In this document: in pieces, positions 29,701 to 37,891 of the stretch
Numbering within the stretch: position 1 is the stretch's first letter
How the letters are laid out: every line of letters starts with the position of its first letter
Assembly: GCF_024662015.1 (NCBI RefSeq)
Contig: NZ_CP102480.1
Location: 806,001 to 870,000, forward strand
Direction: 5' to 3'
DNA length: 64,000 bases
DNA from: Nisaea acidiphila
Lineage (GTDB): Bacteria; Pseudomonadota; Alphaproteobacteria; Thalassobaculales; Thalassobaculaceae
Program-made: the position numbers and the translations under genes
Notes under the pieces: generated by a model
Databases searched by the model: none
Seen by the model: only the letters and a program-made list of their open reading frames with translations
What the model was told of the DNA's origin: nothing

Positions 29701-30334
29701 CGAAGGCTTTCAGCGTGGCGAGGCCCTGCAGGCTGTCCAGAAACTCGGCGGCGAAGGCGGCGTAGGCTTCCTGCCGCCGCCTGGCGCTCTTCTCGTTCGA
29801 GCTGTGCCAGAGCGAGGGGGCGAAGACCGCGATCAGGGCGAAAACCAGCATCACCGATGCCACCGGCAGGTCGATAAAGGCGACAAAGGCGAAGATCAGC
29901 AGCGGCGCCAAGAGCGAGACCGCGAGCTGGGGCAGGTATTGGCCGAAATAGACCTCGAGCCGGTCGACCGCGTCGGTCAGAGCCAGCGAGATGGTTCCGG
30001 AGCGCTCACGACCGACATAGGCAGGTCCCAACGAGGCCAGCTTGTCATAGACTTTGCGGCGGAGGCTGATCTGCACCTTCGCGGCGGTCTCGTGCGCCAC
30101 CATGTTGCGCCACTGCTCGACCCAGCCCCGGGCAATCATCACCAGCGCGATGCCCGCAATCGAAGGCCAGAGCGCCGCCAGCGTCGCGCCCGCGAAGACC
30201 TGCCCGATGAGCCAGCCCAGCAGGCCGAGGCGGGCCACACCGAGACTGACCCCAAGCAGGCCAATCAGGATCGCCCAGGAAATGCGCCCGCGGACACCTT
30301 CCGTGAATTGCCAGAGCCGGGTTTCGAAATGCAT
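26750..30334 (-). CDS. Fused double ABC exporter (two TMD-NBD halves, CydDC-like)
   Basis: A 1194-residue protein containing two complete type IV exporter halves. The first half has helices from the N-terminus to about residue 310, Walker A GLVGPSGCGKSS, signature LSGGQRQRVAIARALL and Walker B ILVLDEALSAVD. After a Pro/Ala/Glu-rich linker (about 580-620) the second half repeats the order, with Walker A ALVGTSGAGKTT, LSGGQRQRVAIARAF and ILDEATSHLD. Both ATP sites look intact. Such fusions are usually CydDC-like thiol exporters or peptide/lipid exporters. The substrate is unknown. It is divergent from a LysR gene. Confidence 0.9.
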   Translation of the reverse strand: MHFETRLWQFTEGVRGRISWAILIGLLGVSLGVARLGLLGWLIGQVFAGATLAALWPSIAGIALVMIARGWVEQWRNMVAHETAAKVQISLRRKVYDKLASLGPAYVGRERSGTISLALTDAVDRLEVYFGQYLPQLAVSLLAPLLIFAFVAFIDLPVASVMLVFALIAVFAPSLWHSSNEKSARRRQEAYAAFAAEFLDSLQGLATLKAFGQSRARGDILEVKARDVFRSTMWVLSGNVLARGITDSAIACGAAAALGLGAFRVVEGQLELTSLLVILMLGVEVFRPMRELRNVLHEGMVGLSAAKGIYRVLDGEADVEDAATGVSGTLEPSIAFEQVGFRYPGNQRTVHDRLDFAVKPGERIGLVGPSGCGKSSVVRLLLRFFDPVEGRILLGGKPLNELSFEQIRAMISVVNQDTFLFHGTVEENIRMGDPAADHAAVVAAAKAANIHAFIEGLPDGYGTVIGERGIKLSGGQRQRVAIARALLRDTPILVLDEALSAVDAENEAVIQDALNRLMKGRTTLVLAHRLSSVIDCDRILVLDQGKVAEEGAHSALMKAGGLYAGLMAEQAREAAAAKTAEPVVSEEAPEPAAETLSDIPGGAVQAPTEGIIKAEGLTWFQVVVELMKVIMPWKGRLIFTFLFGVLRVVGFIGVGVLSAFVVLALKNGEDFTPWLWALAAVAPLSGVLHWLESWLAHDMAFRLLAEMRIEAYRKLDALAPAYLVRRRTGDLMTLVTHDIELVEYFFAHTVAPAFVAILVPGCVLLWLGAESPALALTLTPFLLAVGLSPFLMRRRVDRLGSEAREASGELGAFAVDSVQGLGEIVAFQQEARRGDKLDALGQKHIDLRLPFFRELTAQQSLLEALTGLGGLAIVVTGAALAASGMIDAGVLPLLTILAMAAFLPVSEIAQIGRQLADTLGSTRRVYGLWNEPVPVTDGPGADAKGGPVSLALEKVDFRYPGQNRRAIRNFTLEIPAGKTVALVGTSGAGKTTLAQMLMRFWDPDAGRVLMNGTDLRDYKLDELRSRIALVAQDTYLFNDTLRANILLAKPGAGEEELKAAVRHASLEDLVAMLPDGLDTPVGERGTSLSGGQRQRVAIARAFLKDAPVLILDEATSHLDAVNERAVRVALNRLQSDRTTVVIAHRLSTIRDADLIAVLSEGALMETGTHEELVAKGGLYAKLVSHQLASAVAAE

Positions 30335-30499
30335 GGCGGGTCCCTTCCGCGACAGACCGGACGCGCAGAATTCATCGTCCGGATTTCAGATCGGGATCAG
30401 ATTATCGGAAAGATTATTTTCCGGGACTGGATAAATTTTGCATCGCAGCGAACAAATTTGTACTGCCTATTTGCGATCCGCTCGCAGTATGGTGTCGTC

Positions 30500-31411
30500 A
30501 TGCTGACCGATTGGGACGATTACCGGGTCTTTCTGACCCTTGCGCGCGAACGCAGCCTGACGGCCGCGGCGAAGGAGCTGAATGTCAGCCATCCGACCGT
30601 TGCGCGCCGTGTGAAGTCGCTGGAGGACGCCATCGGCGCCCGCCTGTTCGACCGGCTGCCCGACGGCTACGTGCTCACACCCGCGGCCGAGCAGCTGCTG
30701 GCGGATGTCGAGGCGATGGACGATGCCGCCCAGGCGATCGAGCGCCGCAGCCTAGGCCTTACGGACACCGCGCGCGGGACCGTGCGGGTCTCCGTCGGCG
30801 AGCATATGATGCAATTCCTCACCCGCCACCTCGTCGAGCTGCGCGACCGGCTGCCGGAGATCGAGATCGAGTTCCACGTCACGCATTTGATGGCGAACCT
30901 GTCGCGGCGGGAAGCGGATATCTCGATCCGCGAGGTGGTGCCGGATGCCGCGGACCTGGTGACGCGGCGGATCGGCCGCTTCCGCTACGCGGTCTACGGC
31001 ACGCCGCAGCTCATCGGCCAGATCGGCGGCGGCGGAAGCGGCTGCGATCCGCTGAACGGCTCGCTCGCCTATCTGCCCTGGATCGGGTTCGACGAGGCCC
31101 ACCAGTACATGCCCGGCCAGGCCTGGATCCGCCGCCTGCTGGGCAACCGGACGCCGGCGATGCGGACCAATAACGGCAACAGCCTGCATTACGCAGTCTC
31201 GTCAGGTGCCGGCGTGACGGTGCTGCCCTGCTTCATCGGCGACCCGGACCCGAACCTTGTGCGCGCGACGCCGGTGCTCGAGGACGTGATCGCCGACCAG
31301 TGGATGCTGGTCCACCGCGACCTCCGCACCCTGCCCCGGGTGCGGGCGATGATGGACGAGCTGGCGCGGCTGTTCCAGACCGCGAAGCCTGAACTGGAGG
31401 GGGCAGTTTAA
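30500..31411 (+). CDS. LysR family regulator
   Basis: About 303 residues starting at the ATG at 30500. The frame is open far upstream opposite the ABC gene, but that part is only shadow. The helix-turn-helix is SLTAAAKELNVSHPTVARRV near residue 20. The effector domain contains READISIREVVPDAADLVTR. It is divergent from the fused ABC exporter. An inverted repeat CGGAAA/TTTCCG (30406-30411 and 30418-30423, 6 bases apart) in the shared intergenic region is a candidate operator. Confidence 0.9.
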   Translation: MLTDWDDYRVFLTLARERSLTAAAKELNVSHPTVARRVKSLEDAIGARLFDRLPDGYVLTPAAEQLLADVEAMDDAAQAIERRSLGLTDTARGTVRVSVGEHMMQFLTRHLVELRDRLPEIEIEFHVTHLMANLSRREADISIREVVPDAADLVTRRIGRFRYAVYGTPQLIGQIGGGGSGCDPLNGSLAYLPWIGFDEAHQYMPGQAWIRRLLGNRTPAMRTNNGNSLHYAVSSGAGVTVLPCFIGDPDPNLVRATPVLEDVIADQWMLVHRDLRTLPRVRAMMDELARLFQTAKPELEGAV

Positions 31412-31447
31412 CGCCTCTCGAACCGACCTATCCATGCGCCCGTGAAT

Positions 31448-31533
31448 GTCGTCATCCCCATGCAAATGGGGACCCAGGGATCGTAGAGAGAAGACCTGGA
31501 TCCCTGGGTCCCCGCGTGCGCGGGAATGACGAC
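31448..31533. repeat. Palindromic dispersed repeat, copy C
   Basis: An 86-base element of the same family as the two copies around the GIY-YIG gene. It starts GTCGTCATCCCC, has left hairpin CCCCATGCAAATGGGG, an inner GGGACCCAGGGATC...GATCCCTGGGTCC inverted repeat, and ends CGGGAATGACGAC. Its orientation matches copy B. It lies between convergent genes (LysR and a PPOX protein), a typical location for REP-like elements, and may serve as a bidirectional transcript end. Confidence 0.85.
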
Positions 31534-31565
31534 CTAGAGTTAGGTTCACTCGGGAAGCTGGAAGC

Positions 31566-32177
31566 TCAGTAGAGCGCTTCCTTATAGCGCGCGACCATCT
31601 CTTCCTGGCTCTCCACCTCGACATTGAGATTGAGCTGGTCCTTGATCATCTGACCAAGGGTCGGAAGCGTGGAGCGCTCGATCTGCGCGTCCGGGTTCCA
31701 GAGGCGCGAGCGCATCAGCGCCTTGGCGCAATGCAGGAAAGCGAGATCGACGGAGATCCTGAGAACCGTCGCCGGAAGCCGGCCCTTGACCTCGAAGCCG
31801 GCGAGCAGATCCGCATCGTCCCTAATCTCGGCGGTGCCGCGAATGCGCAGCGTCTCGTCAACGCCCGGAATCATGAAGATGACAGAGCATGTCGGATTCG
31901 AGAGGATGTTTGTCAGCGAATCCAGCCGATTGTTCCCCGGCCTGTCGGGAATGACGATGGTCTTGCCGTCGGGGACGGCGACGAACCCCGGTCCGTCCCC
32001 GCGCGGCGTGATGTCAACGACGCCGTCCGCGTTATGGGTGGCCAGCAGGAGGAAAGGCGAGAGTTCGATGAACCGCTTGCAGTGCGGATCAAGGGCGCTC
32101 AGCTCTTTCTCGACCGCGCGGCCCGCCGCTGGCTTGTAAATTGCGCGCAGCGCCTCGACAGTCTCGATCTTCGCCAT
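31566..32177 (-). CDS. Pyridoxamine 5'-phosphate oxidase family (FMN split-barrel) protein
   Basis: A 203-residue split-barrel flavoprotein-like protein of the MSMEG_1061-type PPOX subgroup. Typical segments are SPFLLLATHNADGVVDITPRG, VIPDRPGNNRLDSL and DETLRIRGTAEI. It is likely an FMN- or F420-dependent reductase, but the substrate is unassigned. It follows the Rieske oxygenase gene by 57 bases on the same strand and could share its transcript. Confidence 0.85.
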   Translation of the reverse strand: MAKIETVEALRAIYKPAAGRAVEKELSALDPHCKRFIELSPFLLLATHNADGVVDITPRGDGPGFVAVPDGKTIVIPDRPGNNRLDSLTNILSNPTCSVIFMIPGVDETLRIRGTAEIRDDADLLAGFEVKGRLPATVLRISVDLAFLHCAKALMRSRLWNPDAQIERSTLPTLGQMIKDQLNLNVEVESQEEMVARYKEALY

Positions 32178-32234
32178 GATTTCCGTCCGGGATTAGGTAA
32201 GAAGCGGGCATGCTGCGCCGCCGCTGGGCCGAGG

Positions 32235-33326
32235 TCAACTCCGCCAGCGCAGGACCGTGTCCCGCACCGGATTGTCGAAGTCGCCGCCGTCCTTGCGCCA
32301 GGCCTCGTAGGATTTTTTCAGCCGGAAATACCACTTCGCCTGGATATCCGAGTCGTTGATCAGCATGAGCTGCGGATTGAATGCGAGGCCGCGCTGCTGC
32401 TTCACCACGACATCCCGGTCCTGACCGAGGAAGCGTCTCACCAGCGGCTTCAGCACCGGCTTGAGCGGCGTGAGCCAAGGCGCGGTCCAATAGACCATAT
32501 GATGCACCTCGGTCTCCATCGGGCCGAGCGGGGTCACGCAGGTGAGATTGCAGAGCTGATAACGGCCGGCGATGATGTGCTCGACCCGGACGCCCGGCAG
32601 GCGGAAGCGGATCTCCGTGGTGATCTCCCCGCCGAGGATCTTGTAGGCCGCGGCGTTCTTCGAGGGCGGATGGCGCTTCATGGCGAAGCCGAACTCGGAC
32701 GGGCCGAAATCCTTCGCCTTGTCGTGCATGCTCTTCTCGTCGCGCCAGAGAATGCTCTTGTGCACGTAGGGTCCGTGCGCCGGATCCATCAGGCCGATCA
32801 CCGCGTGATCGATATGGCAGGGAAAATCCATGCTGACCTGGATATTCGGCGCCTCGGCAAAATCGGGAATGTCCGGCAGGCCCGGATCGGGCAGGTCCGC
32901 CGGCAGGCTCTTCGCGTCGTGCCGGGCCATATAGATCCAGAGTCCGCCATGTTTCTCGACCAGCGGATAATTGCGCACCCGGATGCGGGTCGAATCGAAA
33001 TCCTGCTCCGTCGTGATCGAGGGAATCAGCGTGCAGGTCCCCTCGCAATCGAAGCGCCAGCCGTGGTAGCAGCACTCAACCTCGTCCCCGACCATGCGCC
33101 CGTCGGACAGCGGGATGCCCCGGTGCGGGCAGATATCGCGGAGGGCGTAGGCCTTTCCGTCGGCCTGACGGGCGATCGCCACCGGCTCTCCGAGCAGGGT
33201 CTTGGCCACCACCTGCCCCGGCTTCAGGGCGGCGGACGGCATGGCGAAATACCAGATGTCGCGGAGGAAACCGTCGTCGGTCTTTTGGCTGAGATCGTTC
33301 ATGGGCCGGGAGAGTGCCAAGGGCAC
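32235..33326 (-). CDS. Rieske [2Fe-2S] aromatic-ring-hydroxylating-type oxygenase
   Basis: A 363-residue oxygenase alpha-subunit-like protein. The Rieske cluster ligands are in CPHRGIPL and CCYHGWRF. The mononuclear iron triad is suggested by DHAVIGLMDPAHGPYVHKS (D-x6-D-x2-H-x4-H spacing). The C-terminal domain is shorter than in dioxygenases of the naphthalene class and resembles vanillate demethylase/cholesterol-desaturase-like Rieske monooxygenases. The frame begins with a GTG at 33326. An ATG eight codons in (33302) is an alternative. No reductase gene is adjacent. It ends near a PPOX gene and follows a DksA-like gene by 19 bases. Confidence 0.87.
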   Translation of the reverse strand: MPLALSRPMNDLSQKTDDGFLRDIWYFAMPSAALKPGQVVAKTLLGEPVAIARQADGKAYALRDICPHRGIPLSDGRMVGDEVECCYHGWRFDCEGTCTLIPSITTEQDFDSTRIRVRNYPLVEKHGGLWIYMARHDAKSLPADLPDPGLPDIPDFAEAPNIQVSMDFPCHIDHAVIGLMDPAHGPYVHKSILWRDEKSMHDKAKDFGPSEFGFAMKRHPPSKNAAAYKILGGEITTEIRFRLPGVRVEHIIAGRYQLCNLTCVTPLGPMETEVHHMVYWTAPWLTPLKPVLKPLVRRFLGQDRDVVVKQQRGLAFNPQLMLINDSDIQAKWYFRLKKSYEAWRKDGGDFDNPVRDTVLRWRS

Positions 33327-33345
33327 CGCGTCACGGCAAGCGCCA

Positions 33346-33681
33346 TCATTTTGCAGCGCAATCTACGCAGGTCGTCACCGCCGGATCGAGATCGAGCCGC
33401 TTGAGTGGAATCTCCTCGCCGCAGGAAACGCAATAGCCGAACTCTTCGTCCTCGATGCGCTCGAGGGCCGTGGCGATGCGCTGCAACTCGAGGCTGCGGC
33501 GACGTTCGGTTTCCTTGGCCATGGCCTGCCCCTGCAAGGCGTCCATACGCGACAGGCGGCCGACCCGCGTCTGGTCCAGCTCGACAGGACGGGCCGACTC
33601 GGAGGCCGCCTCCATCACATTCCGGATTTCCGCTCGCCGGGCAAGCAGGCGTTCGCGAAATTGCTCTAGGTCAAAGCCCAT
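33346..33681 (-). CDS. TraR/DksA family zinc-finger protein
   Basis: A 111-residue protein with an N-terminal helical coiled-coil region and a C-terminal four-cysteine finger (YCVSCGEE ... TTCVDCA). DksA-like proteins bind the RNA polymerase secondary channel and tune transcription. The short length fits the small DksA/YbiI-like class. It lies 19 bases after fliG and 19 bases before the Rieske gene, so co-transcription is likely. Whether the acidic tip residues needed for DksA activity are functional here is unclear. Confidence 0.88.
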   Translation of the reverse strand: MGFDLEQFRERLLARRAEIRNVMEAASESARPVELDQTRVGRLSRMDALQGQAMAKETERRRSLELQRIATALERIEDEEFGYCVSCGEEIPLKRLDLDPAVTTCVDCAAK

Positions 33682-33700
33682 TCAGGCATCCGCAGCCGCA

Positions 33701-34723
33701 TCAGTAAACGAGCTGATCGTCGCCCGAAGAACCGCCGATGACAAGTTCGCCGCGGTCGGCGAGATCCTTCGCCGAGGTGACCATGGCGGTCTGCGCCTCC
33801 TCGACCTCCTTCAGACGGATCGGGCCGAGCGACTGCATGTCCTCGCGCAGCAGCTTCGCCGCGCGCTCCGACATGTTCGAGAAGAACAGGTCCTTCAGCT
33901 CCTCGGACGCGCCCTTCAGCGCGATGGTGAGCTTGTCCTTGTCCACCGCGCGCAGCAGCGTCTGCACGCCCGCCGGGTCGATCCGCGCCAGATCCTCGAA
34001 GGTGAACATCAGGCTGCGGATCTTCTCCGCGCTGTCCTTGTTGCGCTCTTCCAGCGCCGAGAGGAACCGGCTCTCCGTCGCGCGGTCCAGGTTGTTGAAG
34101 ATCTCCGCCATCATCTCGTGCGCATCGCGCCGGTTGGTGCGGGCGAGGTTCGACATGAACTCGGTGCGCAGCACCCGCTCCACATCCTTCTCGATCTCCT
34201 TGTTCACCGCCTCCATGCGCAGCATGCGCATGCAGACTTCCATGGCGAAATTTTCCGGCAGGATGGAGAGCACTTTGCCGGCATGGGCCTGGCTGATCTT
34301 GCCGAGGATCACGGCCACGGTCTGCGGATATTCGTTCTTCAGATAATTGGCGAGGACCTGCTCGTTCACATTGGCGAGCTTGTCCCACATCGTACGGCCG
34401 GCCGGACCGCGGATTTCCTCCATGATCTCGTTGACGCGGTCGCCGCCGAGCACCTTGGTCAGCAGGCGCTCGGTCGAATCCATCGAGCCGACGAGCGAGC
34501 CGGTGGAGGAGACCTGCTCCGCGAACTCGACAAAGAGCCGCTCGACGATGTTCGAGCTGACCGTGCCGAGCCCGGCCATCACCTGCGAGACTTCCTTGAT
34601 CTCCTCGTCGTCCAACAATGCGAAGATTTTTGCCGCCTGCTCCTCGCCGAGCGACATCAGCAGGATTGCGGCTTTTTCCGGACCGGTAATGCCCCTGTAG
34701 TCTTCACGGACACGCATACCCAT
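33701..34723 (-). CDS. fliG: Flagellar motor switch protein FliG
   Basis: A 340-residue C-ring protein that couples FliF to FliM and contacts the stator. Characteristic pieces are [21 protein letters not shown] at the N-terminus, the middle-domain EHPQ-like region (here [15 protein letters not shown]) and the charged C-terminal torque helix with [20 protein letters not shown]. Length is normal. It is the first gene of a same-strand run fliG - dksA-like - Rieske - PPOX. The other fli genes are not in this window. Confidence 0.96.
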   Translation of the reverse strand: MGMRVREDYRGITGPEKAAILLMSLGEEQAAKIFALLDDEEIKEVSQVMAGLGTVSSNIVERLFVEFAEQVSSTGSLVGSMDSTERLLTKVLGGDRVNEIMEEIRGPAGRTMWDKLANVNEQVLANYLKNEYPQTVAVILGKISQAHAGKVLSILPENFAMEVCMRMLRMEAVNKEIEKDVERVLRTEFMSNLARTNRRDAHEMMAEIFNNLDRATESRFLSALEERNKDSAEKIRSLMFTFEDLARIDPAGVQTLLRAVDKDKLTIALKGASEELKDLFFSNMSERAAKLLREDMQSLGPIRLKEVEEAQTAMVTSAKDLADRGELVIGGSSGDDQLVY

Positions 34724-34956
34724 GGCGGGAGCCTTCAGAATCGAATCATGGTTAAAGAATGATTAACCAAACATATCATGAATTCGAGAGCACCCAAACC
34801 CAATAAGGGTATTTCCCGACAGGCAACAATCGCGCGTCGACATGCATCGGAGAATGAAAACCGGCGAATATTATCGTGAATTTCGAAAGAACATCCGGGC
34901 GGGCTGGCGCTTTACTCGAAACCGGGCACAATCCGTTCCGTTCCACTTCCGGGCCA
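34724..34956. other. fliG leader region
   Basis: This interval holds the upstream control region of fliG. It is AT-rich between about 34740 and 34810. No gene or clear sigma-54 or sigma-28 promoter could be recognised by eye. Confidence 0.4.
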
Positions 34957-34997
34957 AACAGAAACAGGCCCCGGGCCAAGCATGCCCCGGAGCCTGT
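34957..34997 (-). terminator. Rho-independent terminator of the universal stress protein gene
   Basis: Read on the minus strand, ACAGGC at 34997-34992 pairs with GCCTGT at 34969-34964, extended by a CCGGG-type core. It is followed by a TTTCTGTTT tract (34963-34955). This lies about 20 bases after the stop at 35019. Confidence 0.75.
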
Positions 34998-35018
34998 CCG
35001 CGTTCCGCCTCGTCCGGA

Positions 35019-35831
35019 TCAGTGAGCGAAAATAACCGGAATGTCCGACTGCTCGAGGACCTGTCGCGTGGCACCGCCGAAGATCAGCTGCGTCAGACGG
35101 CTCTGAGTGTAAGCCCCCTTCAGCATCATGTCGGCGCCAAGGTCTCGGGAAATCTCCACCATCTTGGCCCCGGGCCCGCTCGGCGCATCGCTCTTATGGC
35201 ATTTCGCCTCGATGTCGTTACCGGCGAGATAATTCTGCAGCGCCTTGCCGTCAGGGCCGGCGGTATACCAGCCCTCCAGCTCGACGATGTGAACCGACTT
35301 CGCCGCCTTGAGCGCACGCAGGCTCTGGCCGATCAGCCGGGCGGTCTCGGTGCTGCGGTTCCAGGCGATGACGACGGTATCGCCGAAAGGCTTGCTCCAG
35401 CCCTCGGGGACCAGCATCACCGGCCGGCCGCCCTCGAAAAGAGCCATCTCGAAAAGGGTCTGCCAGTGCGGGCTCTTGTTCGCCCGCGCAACGACCGTAA
35501 TGTCGAAGATCCGGGATTCCTCGCCGATCTGGCGCCAGTTCGTGAGCCGCTGCATGTCTACCGCGACGCGCGAGGCAAGATTGGCTTCAAGACCGTCCTT
35601 AAGAGCCAGAAATTGGCCTTCGGCCTGCTCCCGCTGGGCTGCCACCTCTTCGTCGATCCCTTCATAAGAGACGACGCCGCCGCTCATCGGATCGACGATC
35701 ACCGGATCCGGCAGGCGAGGATAAAACAGAGCGGTCACCTGTCCATCGAACCGGCCCGCGAACTGAGCCGCCGCCGCGATCGGCGTCACATCGGCATTGT
35801 CAGACCCGAACGGGAGAAGGACTTGTTTCAT
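35019..35831 (-). CDS. Universal stress protein, tandem-domain
   Basis: A 270-residue cytoplasmic protein with two USP-type alpha/beta domains. The first starts QVLLPFGSDNADVTPIAAAA. The second contains VVIAWNRSTETARLIGQSL and the ATP-loop-like GAYTQSRLTQLIFGGATRQV (G-x2-G-x9-G type ending). The final VIFAH is characteristic. It is monocistronic with a good terminator. A stress or energy-starvation role is inferred from the family. Confidence 0.9.
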   Translation of the reverse strand: MKQVLLPFGSDNADVTPIAAAAQFAGRFDGQVTALFYPRLPDPVIVDPMSGGVVSYEGIDEEVAAQREQAEGQFLALKDGLEANLASRVAVDMQRLTNWRQIGEESRIFDITVVARANKSPHWQTLFEMALFEGGRPVMLVPEGWSKPFGDTVVIAWNRSTETARLIGQSLRALKAAKSVHIVELEGWYTAGPDGKALQNYLAGNDIEAKCHKSDAPSGPGAKMVEISRDLGADMMLKGAYTQSRLTQLIFGGATRQVLEQSDIPVIFAH

Positions 35832-36031
35832 TGCATGCGTCTCCTTGCCAGACCGATTGCGCTGCGGCGGGGATGCCTCTGGAAAACAGTAGCGCGTCGT
35901 GAACGCCCGTGGGGGAAAATCGTGTGAGCGGGCTGATACTCACTGAAGCCGATTAACGCCGCGATATCAAACCCGGACTGAAAATAAGTTCTCGGGAACG
36001 GAGGACGCCGCAGAGGCCGGATTGCTCCGCT

Positions 36032-36901
36032 TCAGCGCCTTCCCTGGCTCCCTGTCGCGTCGTTCAGCGACCAGTCGAACGCATAGTCGAATGCCAGATC
36101 GTCGCGCAGCAGAGGCCTCAGTCCAGGTAGTGCGTAAAGCCGCAGATGAGCCAGAATCGCATCGCGCGTACCGCCGAAATCCGCCGCATACCAGTCGAAG
36201 ATGCTCGATAGGGTCACATTACCGCCTTCAACCCAGACTCCTCTCGGATGATTCACGAAATCCAGGGCCTGGGCGTCCAGAAGACGGTCCACATTTTCCC
36301 CGGTGAAGGCTTCGGCGAGCAGGCCAGGCGAGCCGATCGCTCCGTAGCAGAGGCCATAATGCAGCCTCCCGTCCCGCCAATATGCTCGCAGAATCCGATC
36401 CCGGATGTCCGCCAGACTCAAGCGCTGGCTCTCGACCTCGACGATAGGACGATGCCACGGCGTGCCATCGCCGAAATCGATATCCCGGATCGAGAGCACG
36501 AGATAGGCCCGCTCGATCAGCCGGACTGTGAGCGCATTGTAGAGGTTCAGCCAGAAAGCGTATTGCTCCGGCCGGTCGAGTTTGCCGACCGGGGTCCCGG
36601 CGAGCAGTGCGAGATATTCGTCGAGCAGTTCAAGCTCGGCGCTCGCGACCTCCCCGTAAGGCAGTAGCGGCACTCTGTCGGAGCGCACCCGCCGGTAGGT
36701 GGCGAGAAAGCGGGTCCACAGCGAGTGGTCGACCAGCCGCTGCGCGCCTGGAACATGACTCTGCCAGTGGGCGAGCGGGCGCACCGGGTCCGGCCGGAAC
36801 GAGCGCTCCCGGCCGTAGCCGAGCGTGCCGCAGCCAGAGAGTGCCGCAACGGAGAGCGCGCCGGAGATAAACCGGCGCCGGCTGGACCGGACAGCCGGCA
36901 T
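36032..36901 (-). CDS. DUF547 domain putative lipoprotein
   Basis: A 289-residue exported protein. The N-terminus carries a twin-arginine-like RRRFISGALSVAALSGC signal with a lipobox-type LSGC, so it is probably an envelope lipoprotein. The DUF547 body shows QYAFWLNLYNALTVRLIER, VESQRLSLADIRDRIL and the late FVNHPRGVWVEGG. The function of DUF547 is unknown. Its ATG overlaps the hydratase stop by one base (TGATG), so translation is coupled although the two proteins look functionally unrelated. Confidence 0.86.
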   Translation of the reverse strand: MPAVRSSRRRFISGALSVAALSGCGTLGYGRERSFRPDPVRPLAHWQSHVPGAQRLVDHSLWTRFLATYRRVRSDRVPLLPYGEVASAELELLDEYLALLAGTPVGKLDRPEQYAFWLNLYNALTVRLIERAYLVLSIRDIDFGDGTPWHRPIVEVESQRLSLADIRDRILRAYWRDGRLHYGLCYGAIGSPGLLAEAFTGENVDRLLDAQALDFVNHPRGVWVEGGNVTLSSIFDWYAADFGGTRDAILAHLRLYALPGLRPLLRDDLAFDYAFDWSLNDATGSQGRR

Positions 36902-37710
36902 CACGGCAGGATCGACAGCCGGACCGCGCCGGCTCCCTCGATTTCGTAGAGATAGCGTTCGCCCGCGGCAGGGAACCGGGTCTTCATGGTGGAGCCGGTC
37001 ATCACGATCATCCCCGCCAACAGCGGCCGGTCCTGCCGGCCGAGTTCGTTTGCCGCCCAGGCAAGCGCGGTCAGCGGATTGCCGAGCGCCGCTCCGGTGG
37101 TCGCGCTTTCCGTCCCCGCATTTTCTTCCAGCCTGGCCGGAAGGGAGGAGAGGTCGAGCCCGCGCCAGTCCATAACAGGTGCGCCCAGCACGACGCCGGC
37201 GCTCCAGGCATTGTCCGCGACGAGGGAAAGCGCATCGAAATTCTCGTAGACCGCGTTGCGGTCCTCGACCAGCTCGAAGGCCGGGATCACCGCGTCGACA
37301 AAGGGCATGATCGTCTCCGCGCCGTAAGGGTCGGCCGCCGCCGGAACGTCCCGGCCGAGCCGGAGCGCCAGCTCGAACTCGACGCCGACGCGCTGGAAAG
37401 CGCCGAGCGAGATCTCCGCCGGCGCCTCGTGAAGCGTGTCGTCGAAGATGGCGCCGAGTAGCGGATGGCCCACACCGACGAAATCCTGCATGGCTTTCGA
37501 GGTCAGTGCGATCTTGTAGCCCGCGACTCCCGCGCCGGTCGCTTCCCGGCGCTGCGCGACGAAGGCTTGCTGCGCCCGGTAGGCCTCCTCCATATCGGCC
37601 GGCGCGAGTGTACCGGTCAGAGTCGTGTAGGGGGTCCCCGCGGCGTGCTCCGCCAGCAGATGGCGGGCCACCGCCTGTTCCTTTTCCGCGTTCCCGCATG
37701 TCCCGGCCAT
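36901..37710 (-). CDS. 2-keto-4-pentenoate hydratase / fumarylacetoacetate hydrolase-like
   Basis: A 269-residue enzyme of the MhpD/HpaG superfamily. Metal-binding carboxylates of the family are in VGVEFELALRLGRD, and AGYKIALTSKAMQ and MIVMTGSTMKTRFPA are typical hydratase segments. A GGAGGAGGAGC ribosome-binding site lies just upstream of the ATG at 37710, which sets the start. The open frame continues upstream but without homology. The family hydrates 2-hydroxypentadienoates in aromatic meta-cleavage. No meta-cleavage dioxygenase is adjacent, so the exact substrate is open. Confidence 0.88.
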   Translation of the reverse strand: MAGTCGNAEKEQAVARHLLAEHAAGTPYTTLTGTLAPADMEEAYRAQQAFVAQRREATGAGVAGYKIALTSKAMQDFVGVGHPLLGAIFDDTLHEAPAEISLGAFQRVGVEFELALRLGRDVPAAADPYGAETIMPFVDAVIPAFELVEDRNAVYENFDALSLVADNAWSAGVVLGAPVMDWRGLDLSSLPARLEENAGTESATTGAALGNPLTALAWAANELGRQDRPLLAGMIVMTGSTMKTRFPAAGERYLYEIEGAGAVRLSILP

Positions 37711-37891
37711 GTCGCGCTCCTCCTCCACTTTCTTGCGGCCGCAGTCTCTTCCATCCACCGCAGCCCCACAAGTCCGGGAGCCCTTGCCCCCGGCACTGTG
37801 TGCTTCGGCCTTCGGAGCTCGCACGCCGGCGCGGATCGCCGAACGCGACGAGATCGCCGGAATGGGCGCGATGCCGGAAACGACCGGTCGA

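Noticed and set aside
28982-30499. Extension of the LysR frame upstream by about 500 codons
   Set aside because: That part is antisense to the ABC exporter. The LysR helix-turn-helix starts right after the ATG at 30500.
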